Of a DNA stretch of 62,789 nt, positions 31,967 through 42,045 are shown in pieces. The notes under the pieces were generated by a model, which was given only the letters and a program-made list of their open reading frames with translations, ran no database searches and was not told where the DNA came from. How positions within the stretch are numbered: position 1 is the stretch's first letter; each line of letters starts with the position of its first letter. Origin of the DNA: an uncultured Alphaproteobacteria bacterium (GTDB taxonomy: Bacteria; Pseudomonadota; Alphaproteobacteria; Rhodobacterales; Rhodobacteraceae); contig CACMAH010000008.1 in the NCBI GenBank assembly GCA_902611605.1, positions 1-62,789 on the forward strand. Reading direction: 5' to 3'. The position numbers were made by a program, and so were the translations under genes.

Positions 31967-33040
31967 ATGACAAAGTTAATTAACTTTTTAGAAAGAGCAC
32001 CAATGGATAAAAGTAAAGCACTCGAAACAGCCCTTTCACAGATTGAAAGAAATTTTGGTAAGGGTTCAATCATGAAACTTGGTCAAGATAATCCAGTTAT
32101 TGATATTGAGTCTATTTCAACAGGTTCAATAAGTTTAGATATTGCACTTGGTATTGGAGGATTGCCGAAAGGAAGAATAATAGAAATTTATGGTCCTGAA
32201 AGTTCTGGTAAAACTACTTTAGCATTACATGTAGTAGCAGAAGAGCAAAAAAAGGAAGGGATATGTGCTTTTGTTGATGCAGAGCATGCACTAGATCCAG
32301 GCTATGCTAAAAAACTAGGCGTTAACTTAGACGAATTATTAATCTCTCAACCAGACACAGGAGAACAAGCTTTAGAAATAACAGAAACTTTAGTTAGGTC
32401 TGGAGCGGTTTCATTGGTAGTGGTTGATTCAGTAGCTGCTTTAACTCCTCGTTCTGAATTAGAAGGTGATATGGGTGACGCTCAAGTTGGAGCACAAGCT
32501 AGATTAATGAGTCAAGCTATGAGAAAACTTACAGGATCAATAAGTAGATCTAACTGTATGGTTATTTTTATCAATCAGATTAGAATGAAAATAGGAGTAA
32601 TGTTTGGTAGTCCAGAAACTACTACTGGTGGAAATGCATTGAAATTTTATGCTTCTGTCAGACTAGATATTAGGAGAATTGGTGCACTTAAGGATCGTGA
32701 AGAAGTAATTGGTAATTCAACAAGGGTAAAAGTTGTTAAAAACAAGGTATCTCCACCTTTTAAACAAGTAGAGTTTGATATTATGTATGGAGAAGGTATA
32801 TCTAAAGTAGGCGAAATAATTGATTTAGGTGTTAAATTTGATATTATTGAAAAATCTGGTGCATGGTTTTCATATGGAGACGAAAGAATTGGTCAGGGTA
32901 GGGAAAATGCTAAGAAATTTCTAATTGATAACCATGAAATTGCTCACGAAATTGAAGAAAAAATTAGAAGTGCTAATGGTTTAAATCAAAATATAACTAC
33001 AAATTTAATCGAGGATAATACTTCTAAAGAAACAAACTGA
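31967..33040 (+). CDS. recA: DNA recombinase RecA
   Basis: A 357-residue ATP-dependent recombinase that forms filaments on single-stranded DNA and triggers LexA self-cleavage. Walker [10 protein letters not shown] lies near residue 71, Walker [14 protein letters not shown] near 147, and L1/L2 loops ([19 protein letters not shown] and the [13 protein letters not shown] block) are intact. Start ATG 31967 has AAGGA at 31955-31959. An SOS box sits 83 bases upstream. It is followed by alaS after 60 bases, the recA-alaS order common in alphaproteobacteria. Confidence 0.98.
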   Translation: MTKLINFLERAPMDKSKALETALSQIERNFGKGSIMKLGQDNPVIDIESISTGSISLDIALGIGGLPKGRIIEIYGPESSGKTTLALHVVAEEQKKEGICAFVDAEHALDPGYAKKLGVNLDELLISQPDTGEQALEITETLVRSGAVSLVVVDSVAALTPRSELEGDMGDAQVGAQARLMSQAMRKLTGSISRSNCMVIFINQIRMKIGVMFGSPETTTGGNALKFYASVRLDIRRIGALKDREEVIGNSTRVKVVKNKVSPPFKQVEFDIMYGEGISKVGEIIDLGVKFDIIEKSGAWFSYGDERIGQGRENAKKFLIDNHEIAHEIEEKIRSANGLNQNITTNLIEDNTSKETN

Positions 33041-33100
33041 GAAAATAAATCTTTAGTTTCAAACAAAATTTTATGAAATTTAGTGTGTAAAGATAAATAA

Positions 33101-35767
33101 ATGGCAGGCCTAGCAGAAATTCGATCTACTTTTTTAAATTATTTCAAAAAGCATGGGCATGAAGAAGTTAAAAGTTCAACACTTGTTCCCAGTAATGATC
33201 CTACTCTTATGTTTACAAATTCTGGAATGGTGCAATTCAAAAATGTTTTTACTGGACTTGAAAGTCGTTCTTATGACAAAGCTGTTACTAGTCAAAAATG
33301 TCTTAGAGCAGGCGGTAAACATAATGACTTAGATAATGTTGGATACACATCTAGGCATCATACTTTTTTTGAAATGTTAGGTAATTTTTCATTCGGAAAT
33401 TACTTCAAGGAAAAAGCAATTCCATTGGCGTGGGATTTAATTACTAAAGAGTTTTCATTGCCAAAAGAACGATTATTGGTTACTGTTTTTCATACTGATA
33501 ATGAGGCTACCGAGATTTGGAAAAAATATGCAGGCCTCTCCGATTCTCAAATTATAAAAATCAATACTGTCGATAATTTTTGGTCAATGGGATCAACTGG
33601 ACCTTGTGGCCCGTGCTCTGAAATATTTTTTGATCACGGTTCCAAAGTAAAAGGAGGACCACCAGGATCAACAAATGAAGATGGTGATAGATTTGTTGAA
33701 ATTTGGAATCTTGTTTTTATGCAGTATGATCAGTTAGATAGTAATAAAAGAGAAAACTTACCTAGACCATCAATTGATACTGGAATGGGTTTAGAAAGAA
33801 TGGGTGCAGTGCTTCAAGGAACCCATGATAATTATAATACTGATTTAATGAGAGCGCTTATAGAAGAATCAGCAAATCTATCTAATCAGTCTGTTGATGG
33901 TAAATTTAATATACATCATAGAGTTATAGCGGATCATATTAGATCTATTTCCTTTTTAATAGCTGAAGGAATATTTCCTTCTAACGAAGGAAGAGGTTAT
34001 GTCTTAAGAAGAATTATGAGAAGGGCCATGAGGCATATTCATTTTTTAGGAGTTAATGAACCAATGCTACATAAAATGGTAGATTCTTTAACTAGAGAAA
34101 TGGGTGCGGCATTCCCTGAATTAATAGAGGCTAAAGATCTAATTGAGGAAAGTTTGCTTAATGAGGAGATAAAGTTTAGATCAACTTTAGATAGAGGATT
34201 AAAGTTACTTGATAAAGAGATCAGTAGATTGAACAAAGGAGAAAAATTTTCAGGTGAAGTTGCTTTTAAATTATATGATACTTATGGTTTCCCCATTGAC
34301 CTAACTCAAGACGCCACAAGAGAAATTAATCTGGAAGTTGATATAGATAGTTTCAATGTATCAATGGAAAAACAAAAAGAAAAAGCAAGAAATGCATGGA
34401 TAGGATCTGGTGAAAAAAAAATAGAGCAAATATGGTTTGATCTTGCCAATCAGTTAGATTCAACTGAATTTCTTGGTTATAACACTTTAAATTCTGAGGC
34501 TAAAGTACTTGCGATTGTAATAAATGGTAGTTCTGTTGATAAAATAGATGATGGAAATTTAGCAGAATTAATTTTTAATCAGTCACCTTTTTATGCTGAA
34601 AGTGGGGGTCAGATTTCTGATACTGGGTTTTTAATTAATGAAAATCTTGAAGCTAAAATAGAAGGTGTGAAAAAAATATCTGGTTTAATAATTCATAAAA
34701 TTAATATTATTAAAGGACAAATAAAAAATGGTGATTTGGTAAAATTAACAGTAGATATAAATAAAAGACAATCAATAGCTGCAAACCATTCTGCAACTCA
34801 TTTGATGCACCAAGCACTGAAGGACGTGATAGGGGTCCATGTTAATCAAAGGGGTTCTTTAAATGATTGTGAGCGCTTAAGGTTTGACTTTTCAAGTAAT
34901 AAACCAATGACTAATCAAGAAATTGAAAAAGTAGAGAAAATTGTAAATCAGCACATTATTGAAGATACAATAGTAGATACAAGGTTAATGGATATTGATG
35001 AAGCTAAGAAATTAGGAGCTCTGGCTCTTTTTGGTGAGAAATATGATACTGAAGTTAGAGTAGTAATGATGGGTTTTAATTCAACTTTAATATCACAACC
35101 TACTTCTAAAAGTAAAAGATATTCAATGGAGTTATGCGGTGGTACACATGTTCAGAGAACTGGAATGATAGGTTCTTTTATAATTAAATCAGAAATTGCA
35201 TCTAGCTCAGGTGTTCGACGTATTGAAGCTTTAACAGGTTTGAATGCAATAAAATATCTACAGCAAAGTCGATCATATATTGATCAAATTATAACTACTT
35301 TAAAAATTCCAATTGAGGCAGTTAATGAAAGGCTAATAGGACTCATAAATGATAAAAAATCATTGTTACAAAAAATTGACCATTTTCAAAAAAATAAGTC
35401 TTCAGTTTCTCATACTCAGGATGAAATTAGTGATATTAGATCAATAAATGGGATTTCATTTGTTGTTAATAAACTTGAAAATATTGAAATAAAAGAAATG
35501 AGATCATTAACAGATGAATACAAACAAAAATTTGATCAAAGTATAATATTAAATTTATCTAAACATGATCATAAAATCATATATACTGTTGGTGTTACTA
35601 GCAACTTAACTAACAAATATTCAGCTTCCGAAATTGTTAAAATTTTAAATCAATTATCTGACGGAAAAGGTGGAGGTAGATCAGATTTTGCACAGGGCGG
35701 TGGAAATAATAAAATTAATCAAGCAGAGATAGTAAATAAAATTGAATTATTTTTAAAAGCTATTTAA
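33101..35767 (+). CDS. alaS: Alanyl-tRNA synthetase
   Basis: An 888-residue class II synthetase. The catalytic domain starts at the N-terminus with FTNSGMVQFK and RHHTFFEMLGNFSFG; the editing domain has HSATHLMH (near 568) and CGGTH (near 675), and the C-terminal C-Ala domain ends DGKGGGRSDFAQGGG. Length is normal for a full-length enzyme. It follows recA on the same strand and converges with icd, whose stop is 10 bases away. No abnormality is seen. Confidence 0.97.
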   Translation: MAGLAEIRSTFLNYFKKHGHEEVKSSTLVPSNDPTLMFTNSGMVQFKNVFTGLESRSYDKAVTSQKCLRAGGKHNDLDNVGYTSRHHTFFEMLGNFSFGNYFKEKAIPLAWDLITKEFSLPKERLLVTVFHTDNEATEIWKKYAGLSDSQIIKINTVDNFWSMGSTGPCGPCSEIFFDHGSKVKGGPPGSTNEDGDRFVEIWNLVFMQYDQLDSNKRENLPRPSIDTGMGLERMGAVLQGTHDNYNTDLMRALIEESANLSNQSVDGKFNIHHRVIADHIRSISFLIAEGIFPSNEGRGYVLRRIMRRAMRHIHFLGVNEPMLHKMVDSLTREMGAAFPELIEAKDLIEESLLNEEIKFRSTLDRGLKLLDKEISRLNKGEKFSGEVAFKLYDTYGFPIDLTQDATREINLEVDIDSFNVSMEKQKEKARNAWIGSGEKKIEQIWFDLANQLDSTEFLGYNTLNSEAKVLAIVINGSSVDKIDDGNLAELIFNQSPFYAESGGQISDTGFLINENLEAKIEGVKKISGLIIHKINIIKGQIKNGDLVKLTVDINKRQSIAANHSATHLMHQALKDVIGVHVNQRGSLNDCERLRFDFSSNKPMTNQEIEKVEKIVNQHIIEDTIVDTRLMDIDEAKKLGALALFGEKYDTEVRVVMMGFNSTLISQPTSKSKRYSMELCGGTHVQRTGMIGSFIIKSEIASSSGVRRIEALTGLNAIKYLQQSRSYIDQIITTLKIPIEAVNERLIGLINDKKSLLQKIDHFQKNKSSVSHTQDEISDIRSINGISFVVNKLENIEIKEMRSLTDEYKQKFDQSIILNLSKHDHKIIYTVGVTSNLTNKYSASEIVKILNQLSDGKGGGRSDFAQGGGNNKINQAEIVNKIELFLKAI

Positions 35768-35777
35768 TTTTTTGTAA

Positions 35778-36989
35778 CTAAATTGCTTTTAATAAGTTTT
35801 CTTCCACTTTATCGATAAATTGAGTAGTGCTTAACCACTTATGATTATTTCCTATAAGCATTGCTAAGTCTTTGGTCATGTAACCGCTTTCGACAGTTTT
35901 TATTACAATACTTTCAAGTTTTAGTGCAAATTCTTCAAGTTCTTTATTGTTATCTAGTTTTGCTCTATGCTTTAGACCACCAGTCCAGGCATAAATTGAT
36001 GCAATTGAATTAGTAGATGTTACATTTCCTTTTTGGTGTTCTCTATAATGCCTTGTTACTGTTCCATGAGCTGCTTCTGCCTCAAGAATTGATCCATTTG
36101 GTGTCATTAGTTGACTGGTCATAAGCCCTAATGACCCAAAACCTTGTGCTACAGTGTCTGACTGTACATCTCCATCATAATTTTTACATGCCCAAACAAA
36201 TGAGCCTGACCATTTTAAAGCGGCAGCAACCATGTCATCAATTAATCTATGCTCATAAACAATATTTCTTTTTTTAAATTCTTCTTCAAATTCTTCTTCA
36301 TAAACTTTTTGGAATAAATCCTTAAATCTACCATCATAAGCTTTTAGTATTGTATTTTTTGTAGATAAATAAACTGGCCAGCCTAGTTTCAAACCATAAT
36401 TAAACGAAGCTCTAGCAAAATCTATTATAGAGCTATCAAGGTTATACATACCAAGAGCTATTCCACTTGAAGGTGCATTAAAAACCTCTTTTTCAATAAC
36501 TTCACCATTTTCGGATTCAAATTTTATTGTCAATTTACCTTTTCCTGGAAAAAGAAAATCTGTAGCTTTATATTGATCACCAAAAGCATGTCTGCCAATT
36601 ACTATTGGATCTGTCCATCCTGGGACCAACCTTGGTACGTTTTTACATATAATTGGAGCCCTAAAAACTACCCCACCCAAAATATTTCTTATAGTTCCAT
36701 TAGGAGATTTCCACATTTGTTTTAAATTAAATTCTTCAACTCTTGCTTCATCGGGAGTTATGGTTGCACATTTTACTCCTACTCCATACTTTTTAATTGC
36801 GTTAGCTGCATTAATAGTAATTTCGTCATTGGTATTATCTCTTTCTTCAATGCCTAAATCATAATAAAGTAAATCAATATCTAGAAAAGGTAGTATTAAT
36901 TTTTCTTTAATAATTTTCCAGATTATTCTTGTCATTTCATCCCCGTCTAGTTCAACAACAGGGTTTTCGATTTTGATTTTATTTTGCAT
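35778..36989 (-). CDS. icd: NADP-dependent isocitrate dehydrogenase
   Basis: A 403-residue isocitrate dehydrogenase of the eukaryote-like NADP type found in alphaproteobacteria. It performs the oxidative decarboxylation of isocitrate to 2-oxoglutarate in the TCA cycle. Blocks include [13 protein letters not shown] near 12, [14 protein letters not shown] near 75, [12 protein letters not shown] near 95, [12 protein letters not shown] near 133, [20 protein letters not shown] near 262 and [14 protein letters not shown] near 307. It is on the minus strand facing alaS; recA-alaS facing icd is an alphaproteobacterial arrangement. Confidence 0.96.
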   Translation of the reverse strand: MQNKIKIENPVVELDGDEMTRIIWKIIKEKLILPFLDIDLLYYDLGIEERDNTNDEITINAANAIKKYGVGVKCATITPDEARVEEFNLKQMWKSPNGTIRNILGGVVFRAPIICKNVPRLVPGWTDPIVIGRHAFGDQYKATDFLFPGKGKLTIKFESENGEVIEKEVFNAPSSGIALGMYNLDSSIIDFARASFNYGLKLGWPVYLSTKNTILKAYDGRFKDLFQKVYEEEFEEEFKKRNIVYEHRLIDDMVAAALKWSGSFVWACKNYDGDVQSDTVAQGFGSLGLMTSQLMTPNGSILEAEAAHGTVTRHYREHQKGNVTSTNSIASIYAWTGGLKHRAKLDNNKELEEFALKLESIVIKTVESGYMTKDLAMLIGNNHKWLSTTQFIDKVEENLLKAI

Positions 36990-37120
36990 TTTATTTTATC
37001 CCAAAAGTAGTAAATTTAATGTAACCTTGAGAGTTTATTATTAATGGTCAAGTGATTAAAATTATGTATTATCTATCATCATGTTTATTAATATGTTTCA
37101 AGCTTTTTTTTTAGGTTATT

Positions 37121-37846
37121 ATGTCAAAACCACATATAATTTTGTCTAAGCCACAATTAGGAGAGAATATTGGTGCTGCCGCAAGAATAATGTATAATTT
37201 CGGCTTGCAAAATTTGCGATTAATTTCGCCAAGGGATGGTTGGCCAAATAAAAAAGCAAATACTCTATCTTCAGGAGGAGGATGTGTAGTTGATAATGCT
37301 ATCTTATATAGTAATTTAAACAATGCTATTAACGATTTAAATTTTGTATTTTCTACAACTATTAGATCGAGAAAATATTCTAAAGAAGTTTTTACTCCTG
37401 AAGAAGGTATTAAATTTGCCAAAAAACTTATCGATAGTGGAAATTCTGTAGGTATTTTATTTGGTTCAGAAAGAGCTGGATTAGAAAAACACGAAATATC
37501 CTCTTCTAATGCAATTATTTCAATTCCTGTAAATGAGAATTTTAAATCAATTAATTTATCTCATGCAGTTGCTGTGGTTTCATATGAATGGTTTAAAAAT
37601 ATTGAAAGTAAAAATTTTCAAATAAAAAGAGATGAAAAAGAGTTAGAATTTGTTAAAAAAATAGAAGTTGAAAAATTTGTAAAACAATTAAAATCTCAGC
37701 TTCAACAAAAAGGTTATTTTTGGCCTGAAGATAAAATAGAGAGTTTGAATTTGAATATTGATAATCTTTTTTATAGTTTAAAACTTACAAGTCCAAACCT
37801 AAAAACTTTATTTGGTATAATAAAAAGTTTACAAAAAAATAAGTAG
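37121..37846 (+). CDS. trmJ: TrmJ-like SPOUT tRNA 2'-O-methyltransferase
   Basis: A 241-residue SPOUT-fold RNA methyltransferase of the TrmH group 1/TrmJ type, probably methylating residue 32 of tRNAs. The knot motifs are ENIGAAARIMYNFGL (about 15-29), LFGSERAGLEKHEIS (about 113-127) and ISIPVNENFKSINLSHAVAV (about 133-152). A C-terminal Lys-rich helical stretch follows. It is divergent from icd, so the 131-base gap at 36990-37120 must carry promoters for both. I see no clear consensus promoter there. Confidence 0.88.
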   Translation: MSKPHIILSKPQLGENIGAAARIMYNFGLQNLRLISPRDGWPNKKANTLSSGGGCVVDNAILYSNLNNAINDLNFVFSTTIRSRKYSKEVFTPEEGIKFAKKLIDSGNSVGILFGSERAGLEKHEISSSNAIISIPVNENFKSINLSHAVAVVSYEWFKNIESKNFQIKRDEKELEFVKKIEVEKFVKQLKSQLQQKGYFWPEDKIESLNLNIDNLFYSLKLTSPNLKTLFGIIKSLQKNK

Positions 37847-37883
37847 GTTAAATTTAATAAATTAATAGAAAGTATGTGTATTA

Positions 37884-37900
37884 TGCGTCTGAAAGACGCA
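37884..37900. other. Short perfect hairpin upstream of ctaA
   Basis: TGCGTCT (37884-37890), loop GAA, AGACGCA (37894-37900): a 7-base-pair stem, unusually GC-containing for this sequence. It lies 37 bases after the trmJ stop and 36 before the ctaA ATG. No T-run follows on the plus strand, so a standard terminator is doubtful. It may act in the ctaA leader. A short TA repeat (about 37920-37931) follows it. Confidence 0.5.
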
Positions 37901-37936
37901 ATAAATAAAAAAATTAGGCTATATATATATATCATC

Positions 37937-39016
37937 ATGGAATATCCAATTTATAATAAAACACTTTCTTATGACGATAAATTTGTAAAATATTGGTTAT
38001 TAGGTCTTCTTCTTTTATTGTTGTTAATGATTTTGATAGGTGGTCTTACTAGGTTAACAGATTCTGGACTTTCTATAACAAACTGGCAACCTATTATTGG
38101 TGCAATACCCCCTCTAACAAAAAATGATTGGGTTCTTGTATTTGAACAATACAAATTGACTAACGAATTTAAAATTCAAAATTTTAATATGTCATTAAAT
38201 GATTTTAAAATAATTTACTGGTGGGAGTGGGGACACAGACAATTTGGTAGATTGATAGGTCTGTTTTGGTTTCTTGGTCTCTCTTATTTATTGATTAAAA
38301 CACGCCTTCCAAGCTTTTTAAAAGTTTCTTTTTTTATTTTAGGTTTTTTAGGTCTTATTCAAGCATTTATTGGCTGGTGGATGGTTAAATCAGGTCTTAA
38401 TAATGAAAAAAATTTATTAGATGTTGCATCTTACAGATTGGCTATACATCTTAATCTAGCATTAGTAATTACATCATTTATTTTTTTATTACTAAAAATC
38501 AATTACTTTTTCTCTTACATAGGAAGTATGTCAATTTCTTTTGGACAATTTTCTTTTGAAAGATTTAAGGTAAGTTTATTTATTATATTTTTATTCCTTC
38601 AAATAACACTAGGCGCATTAGTTTCTGGTATTGATGCGGGTAAAAGTTATAATGAATGGCCACTTATGGATAATAATTTTGTACCAGAAGATTACTTAAG
38701 TTTAGAGCCTGTATATCTTAATTTTATAGAAAACCCTGCAACAGTTCAATTTAATCATAGAATAATGGGATACGTTTTGTTCTTATTTGGTTTATATATT
38801 TGGATCAAAGGAAGATTTAAAATTAATCAATATAATAAATTAAAAAAAGATTATAACACATTGTTATTATTTCTTATTATTCAGGTTTTAGTAGGTATAT
38901 TTGCTGTTGTAAAATCAGTTCCTATATCTCTAGGAGTTATACACCAACTATGTGCTGTCTTACTTTTATTATCAGCCATAAATTTAAGATTTAATTTATT
39001 TTTATCTCAAAAATAA
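37937..39016 (+). CDS. ctaA: Heme A synthase (CtaA/COX15)
   Basis: A 359-residue inner-membrane protein with eight hydrophobic helices that oxidises heme O to heme A for the terminal aa3 oxidase. Signature elements are MILIGGLTRLTDSGLSI in helix 1 (near 31-47), WWEWGHRQFGR (heme His) near 97, LNLAL (His helix HLNLA), NHRIMGY near 277 and HQLCA near 335. I start at ATG 37937 (MEYPIYNK); a longer frame to ATG 37874 would span the hairpin and lacks support in the family. A second His-rich core confirms the catalytic type. It converges with the enoyl-CoA hydratase gene. Confidence 0.93.
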   Translation: MEYPIYNKTLSYDDKFVKYWLLGLLLLLLLMILIGGLTRLTDSGLSITNWQPIIGAIPPLTKNDWVLVFEQYKLTNEFKIQNFNMSLNDFKIIYWWEWGHRQFGRLIGLFWFLGLSYLLIKTRLPSFLKVSFFILGFLGLIQAFIGWWMVKSGLNNEKNLLDVASYRLAIHLNLALVITSFIFLLLKINYFFSYIGSMSISFGQFSFERFKVSLFIIFLFLQITLGALVSGIDAGKSYNEWPLMDNNFVPEDYLSLEPVYLNFIENPATVQFNHRIMGYVLFLFGLYIWIKGRFKINQYNKLKKDYNTLLLFLIIQVLVGIFAVVKSVPISLGVIHQLCAVLLLLSAINLRFNLFLSQK

Positions 39017-39033
39017 TCTTTTATTAATTACTC

Positions 39034-39822
39034 TTATTCTGTCCATTTATGGTCCCTTTTTTCAATAAATGCGGAAATACCTTCCTTGGTTTCTTCATAG
39101 ATCATATTTTCGGCCATTACGTTTGATGTATATTCATATGCTTTTTCTAGGTTCATTTCTGCTTGATTGTAAAAAGCTTCCTTTCCAATTTTAACAACTC
39201 TTTTGAATTTTTCAGTAATTTTTTGAGCTATTTCATTTGTTTTTTTTGATAGTTCGTTTTCTGCAGTAACATGATTTACTAATCCTGCTTCTTTCGCGTC
39301 ATTTGCGGTTAAGAAATCTCCAGTTACAAGCATTTCGAATGTTTTTTTTCTGCCAATATTTCTGGATAATGCTACCATTGGTGTAGAGCAAAAAAGACCA
39401 ATATTTACTCCATTTACTCCGAAACTTGCATTTTTTGAAGCTATTGCGATATCACAGGTAGCAACTAGTTGGCATCCCGCTGCAGTAGCTATTCCTTGAA
39501 CCTCTGCTATAACAGGTTTTGGCAGATTTTTGATTTTAAGCATAACTTTGGAACATCTTTTGAAAAGGTCTTTAAAATAACCTATACCATCATCTGAGTT
39601 AATCCTGGCATTTTGCATTTGCTTTAAGTCATGCCCAGCACAGAATGCTTTACCAGTTGATTTAATTATAACTACTTTTGTTTTTGGATTAGAAGATGAT
39701 TTTTCCAATGCATTTAATAGTAGCTCAAGCATTTCGTCAGATAATACATTTAATTTATTTGGGTTGTTAAATGTAATTATTTCTGATTTACCCTTGACTT
39801 CATGTAAAAGAATGTCACTCAT
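39034..39822 (-). CDS. Enoyl-CoA hydratase/isomerase family protein (ECHDC3-like)
   Basis: A 262-residue crotonase-fold protein. Oxyanion elements are KAFCAGHDLKQM (about 57-68) and IATAAGCQLVATCDIAIA (about 111-128). The following NIGLFCSTPMVALSR is characteristic of the ECHDC3 branch, which often lacks the usual catalytic Glu pair, so hydratase activity cannot be taken for granted. The gene is on the minus strand between ctaA and a thioesterase gene on the plus strand; it diverges from the latter with a 52-base gap. The role, fatty acid or amino acid degradation or another CoA reaction, is open. Confidence 0.85.
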   Translation of the reverse strand: MSDILLHEVKGKSEIITFNNPNKLNVLSDEMLELLLNALEKSSSNPKTKVVIIKSTGKAFCAGHDLKQMQNARINSDDGIGYFKDLFKRCSKVMLKIKNLPKPVIAEVQGIATAAGCQLVATCDIAIASKNASFGVNGVNIGLFCSTPMVALSRNIGRKKTFEMLVTGDFLTANDAKEAGLVNHVTAENELSKKTNEIAQKITEKFKRVVKIGKEAFYNQAEMNLEKAYEYTSNVMAENMIYEETKEGISAFIEKRDHKWTE

Positions 39823-39874
39823 TTAAAACTCCAGACCTATTTATGATGATTTAATTTATTTTTGATAATAAGAA

Positions 39875-40291
39875 ATGAAAAACCAAATTTCAATTAAAGA
39901 GATTTCAAAAAAATTAAAGGATATTTTTCCTCAGGTTGCTGATAAATATGAAATTATATCCTTAAAAAACAATTACAGTGAAGTTAAACTTTTATCAAAT
40001 AACAAAAATTTAAGACCAGGGAATACTATTTCTGGCCCATCTATGTTTGAATTAGCTGACTTATCTTTTTACATTGCCATTATGGCTTCTACAGATTTAG
40101 GTGATAAATCTGTAACAACTAATGTATCAATTAATTTTATTAAAAAACCTTTATTGTCAAATTTGTTAGGAATTTCACAAATAAAAAAAATGGGAAAAAG
40201 ATTAGTTGTTGGGGATGTAGAGATTTTATCTGAGGACAAAAAACAAATATATGCACAGGCTCTTTTTACTTACTCAATCCCCAGAAATTAG
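39875..40291 (+). CDS. PaaI-type hotdog thioesterase
   Basis: A 138-residue hotdog-fold protein of the PaaI group, which hydrolyses acyl-CoA thioesters. The characteristic part is GNTISGPSMFELADLSFYIAIM (about 49-70), with the expected Asp in the helix, followed by VTTNVSINFIKKPLL. It is divergent from an ECHDC3-like gene and precedes the ribosomal genes. The acyl-CoA substrate is not known. Small single-domain size is normal for a dimeric or tetrameric enzyme. Confidence 0.85.
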   Translation: MKNQISIKEISKKLKDIFPQVADKYEIISLKNNYSEVKLLSNNKNLRPGNTISGPSMFELADLSFYIAIMASTDLGDKSVTTNVSINFIKKPLLSNLLGISQIKKMGKRLVVGDVEILSEDKKQIYAQALFTYSIPRN

Positions 40292-40387
40292 GTTTTAGTA
40301 AAAAATTTTTTTAAAAAAATGCGTTTGTTATTGACGAATTAAAAATTTTTCTTAAAAGGTACATAACAATATTGAAAGACTTAAGTT

Positions 40388-40861
40388 ATGGATTTAAATA
40401 AAACATTTAGCATAAAACCATCAGAAATTCAAAAAAAATGGTTGTTAATTGATGCTGATGGCGTTGTTTTAGGACGATTAGCCTCAATAATAGCCAAATA
40501 CCTAAGAGGAAAACATAAACCTACTTACACCCCACATATGGATATGGGGGATAATGTTATAGTAGTTAATGCAGAAAAAGTTGAATTAACGGGGAAGAAA
40601 AGAGACGATAAGATTTATTATTGGCATACAGGATACCCAGGAGGAATAAAATCTAGAAAAGCCTCCGATATATTAGAAGGAAAATTTCCTGAAAGAGTTT
40701 TAATGAAAGCAGTTAAAAGAATGTTGCCAAAAGGTCCATTGGCAAGGCAACAGCTTACCAATTTGAGAGTATATACTGGTAATTCACACCCCCACGATGC
40801 TCAAGATCCATCACCTGTTAATATAAAAGACATGAATTTTAAAAACAGCAAGAGAAATTAA
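40388..40861 (+). CDS. rplM: 50S ribosomal protein L13
   Basis: A 157-residue ribosomal protein L13, a full-length match in motifs ([59 protein letters not shown]). It is followed 2 bases later by rpsI, the universal order. The 96-base gap upstream has a TTGACG at 40331-40336, but no good -10 at normal spacing; a TACATA lies 23 bases beyond. I therefore list no promoter. Confidence 0.98.
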   Translation: MDLNKTFSIKPSEIQKKWLLIDADGVVLGRLASIIAKYLRGKHKPTYTPHMDMGDNVIVVNAEKVELTGKKRDDKIYYWHTGYPGGIKSRKASDILEGKFPERVLMKAVKRMLPKGPLARQQLTNLRVYTGNSHPHDAQDPSPVNIKDMNFKNSKRN

Positions 40862-40863
40862 AG

Positions 40864-41361
40864 ATGGTAGAAGAAAAAAAATCGTTAGAAGATTTAAAAG
40901 AACTTAAAAAAAATGATGAAGTAGTTGACCAAGTTACTTCTGAGAAAACTGATGTTAGTCCTGTTAAAGATGATTTAGGACGATCATATGCTACTGGAAA
41001 AAGAAAAGATGCTGTGGCTAGAGTTTGGTTAAAAAAAGGTGCTGGTGTTGTTTTAGTGAATGGCAAAGATATGAGTAAGTATTTTGCTAGACCAGTTTTG
41101 CAAATGCTAGTCAACCAACCATTTTCTGTTGCAAAAGTTGAAGGTGAATTTGATATTAAAGCAACTGTTAAAGGTGGTGGCCTTTCAGGGCAGGCTGGTG
41201 CCCTAAAACATGGAATTTCAAAAGCTCTTAGTCTTTATGAGCCTACTTTAAGACCTTTGTTAAAAAATGCAGGTTTTATAACAAGAGACAGTAGAGTAGT
41301 TGAAAGAAAGAAATATGGTAAACCAAAGGCTAGAAGAAGTTTTCAGTTCTCCAAGCGTTAA
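40864..41361 (+). CDS. rpsI: 30S ribosomal protein S9
   Basis: A 165-residue ribosomal protein S9. The conserved domain begins near residue 40 ([17 protein letters not shown]) and ends with the C-terminal [13 protein letters not shown] that reaches toward the P-site tRNA. The first 40 residues are a charged extension of Glu, Lys and Asp, also seen in other alphaproteobacterial S9 proteins. It overlaps no gene but starts 2 bases after rplM and is clearly co-transcribed. Confidence 0.98.
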   Translation: MVEEKKSLEDLKELKKNDEVVDQVTSEKTDVSPVKDDLGRSYATGKRKDAVARVWLKKGAGVVLVNGKDMSKYFARPVLQMLVNQPFSVAKVEGEFDIKATVKGGGLSGQAGALKHGISKALSLYEPTLRPLLKNAGFITRDSRVVERKKYGKPKARRSFQFSKR

Positions 41362-41394
41362 AGTTTTAAAACATCCACAACTTATTGTTATATA

Positions 41395-42033
41395 ATGAAA
41401 AATCAAGAATTAGCTTTTACTAGTAATGAAGGCGATAATTGGTTTATTCGAAATAAAAGCAAGATTAAAGAAAACTCTGCTGAAATTTCTTTACTTTGTA
41501 ATTGGCTAATGCCTTATCAAAACCAAATATCTACTATTCTAGAAATTGGGTCAGGACCTGGTAATAAATTAGCTCAAATTTGTTGGCAGTTAAATGCAAT
41601 GGGTTGGGGTGTAGAGCCTAGTAAAAAAGCAGTAGATTTTGCAAATAAAAACTATAACAAAAATTGTAAATTTACTGTAGCTACAGCTGACAATTTATCT
41701 TTTCTTAATATAACGTTTGACCTTGTACATTTTGGATTTTGTTTATATCTAGTTTCAAGGAATAAAATAAACACTGTAATAAAACAAGCTGACAAGCTTG
41801 TTAAGCCAGGAAAATTCTTGTCAATAATTGATTTTGATCCTCGTACTTCTTTTGAAAATGATTACGTCCATTTTGAAGGACTTAAAAGTTACAAAAATAA
41901 TTATTATAAGATGTTTTGTGATTTAGGTAATTATAGTTTAATAAACAAATTTTCTTTTTCTGAAAAAAGTTTTTGTTTTTCCAAAAAAGAGGATGATAGG
42001 ATATGTTTAACTCTTTTATATAAGGAAAATTAG
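41395..42033 (+). CDS. Class I SAM-dependent methyltransferase, uncharacterised
   Basis: A 212-residue Rossmann-fold methyltransferase. The SAM-binding loop is ILEIGSGPGNKLAQI (about 46-60), the acidic position is in GWGVEPSKKAVDFA, and FDLVHFGFCLYLV (about 106-118) corresponds to motif IV. No substrate-binding motif allows me to name it. Its substrate may be a small molecule: the type is often found with methyltransferase and sugar modification genes. It starts 33 bases after rpsI and converges with pncB. Confidence 0.8.
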   Translation: MKNQELAFTSNEGDNWFIRNKSKIKENSAEISLLCNWLMPYQNQISTILEIGSGPGNKLAQICWQLNAMGWGVEPSKKAVDFANKNYNKNCKFTVATADNLSFLNITFDLVHFGFCLYLVSRNKINTVIKQADKLVKPGKFLSIIDFDPRTSFENDYVHFEGLKSYKNNYYKMFCDLGNYSLINKFSFSEKSFCFSKKEDDRICLTLLYKEN

Positions 42034-42045
42034 AAAATTTTCATT

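Noticed and set aside
37874-37936. Longer ctaA reading frame from ATG 37874
   Set aside because: It would translate across a stable hairpin and a TA tract, adding 21 residues with no resemblance to the family N-terminus; the start at 37937 fits better, although neither has a strong ribosome binding site.
40331-40365. TTGACG upstream of rplM as a promoter
   Set aside because: The -35-like hexamer is good, but the nearest -10-like TACATA is 23 bases away, outside the usual spacing.
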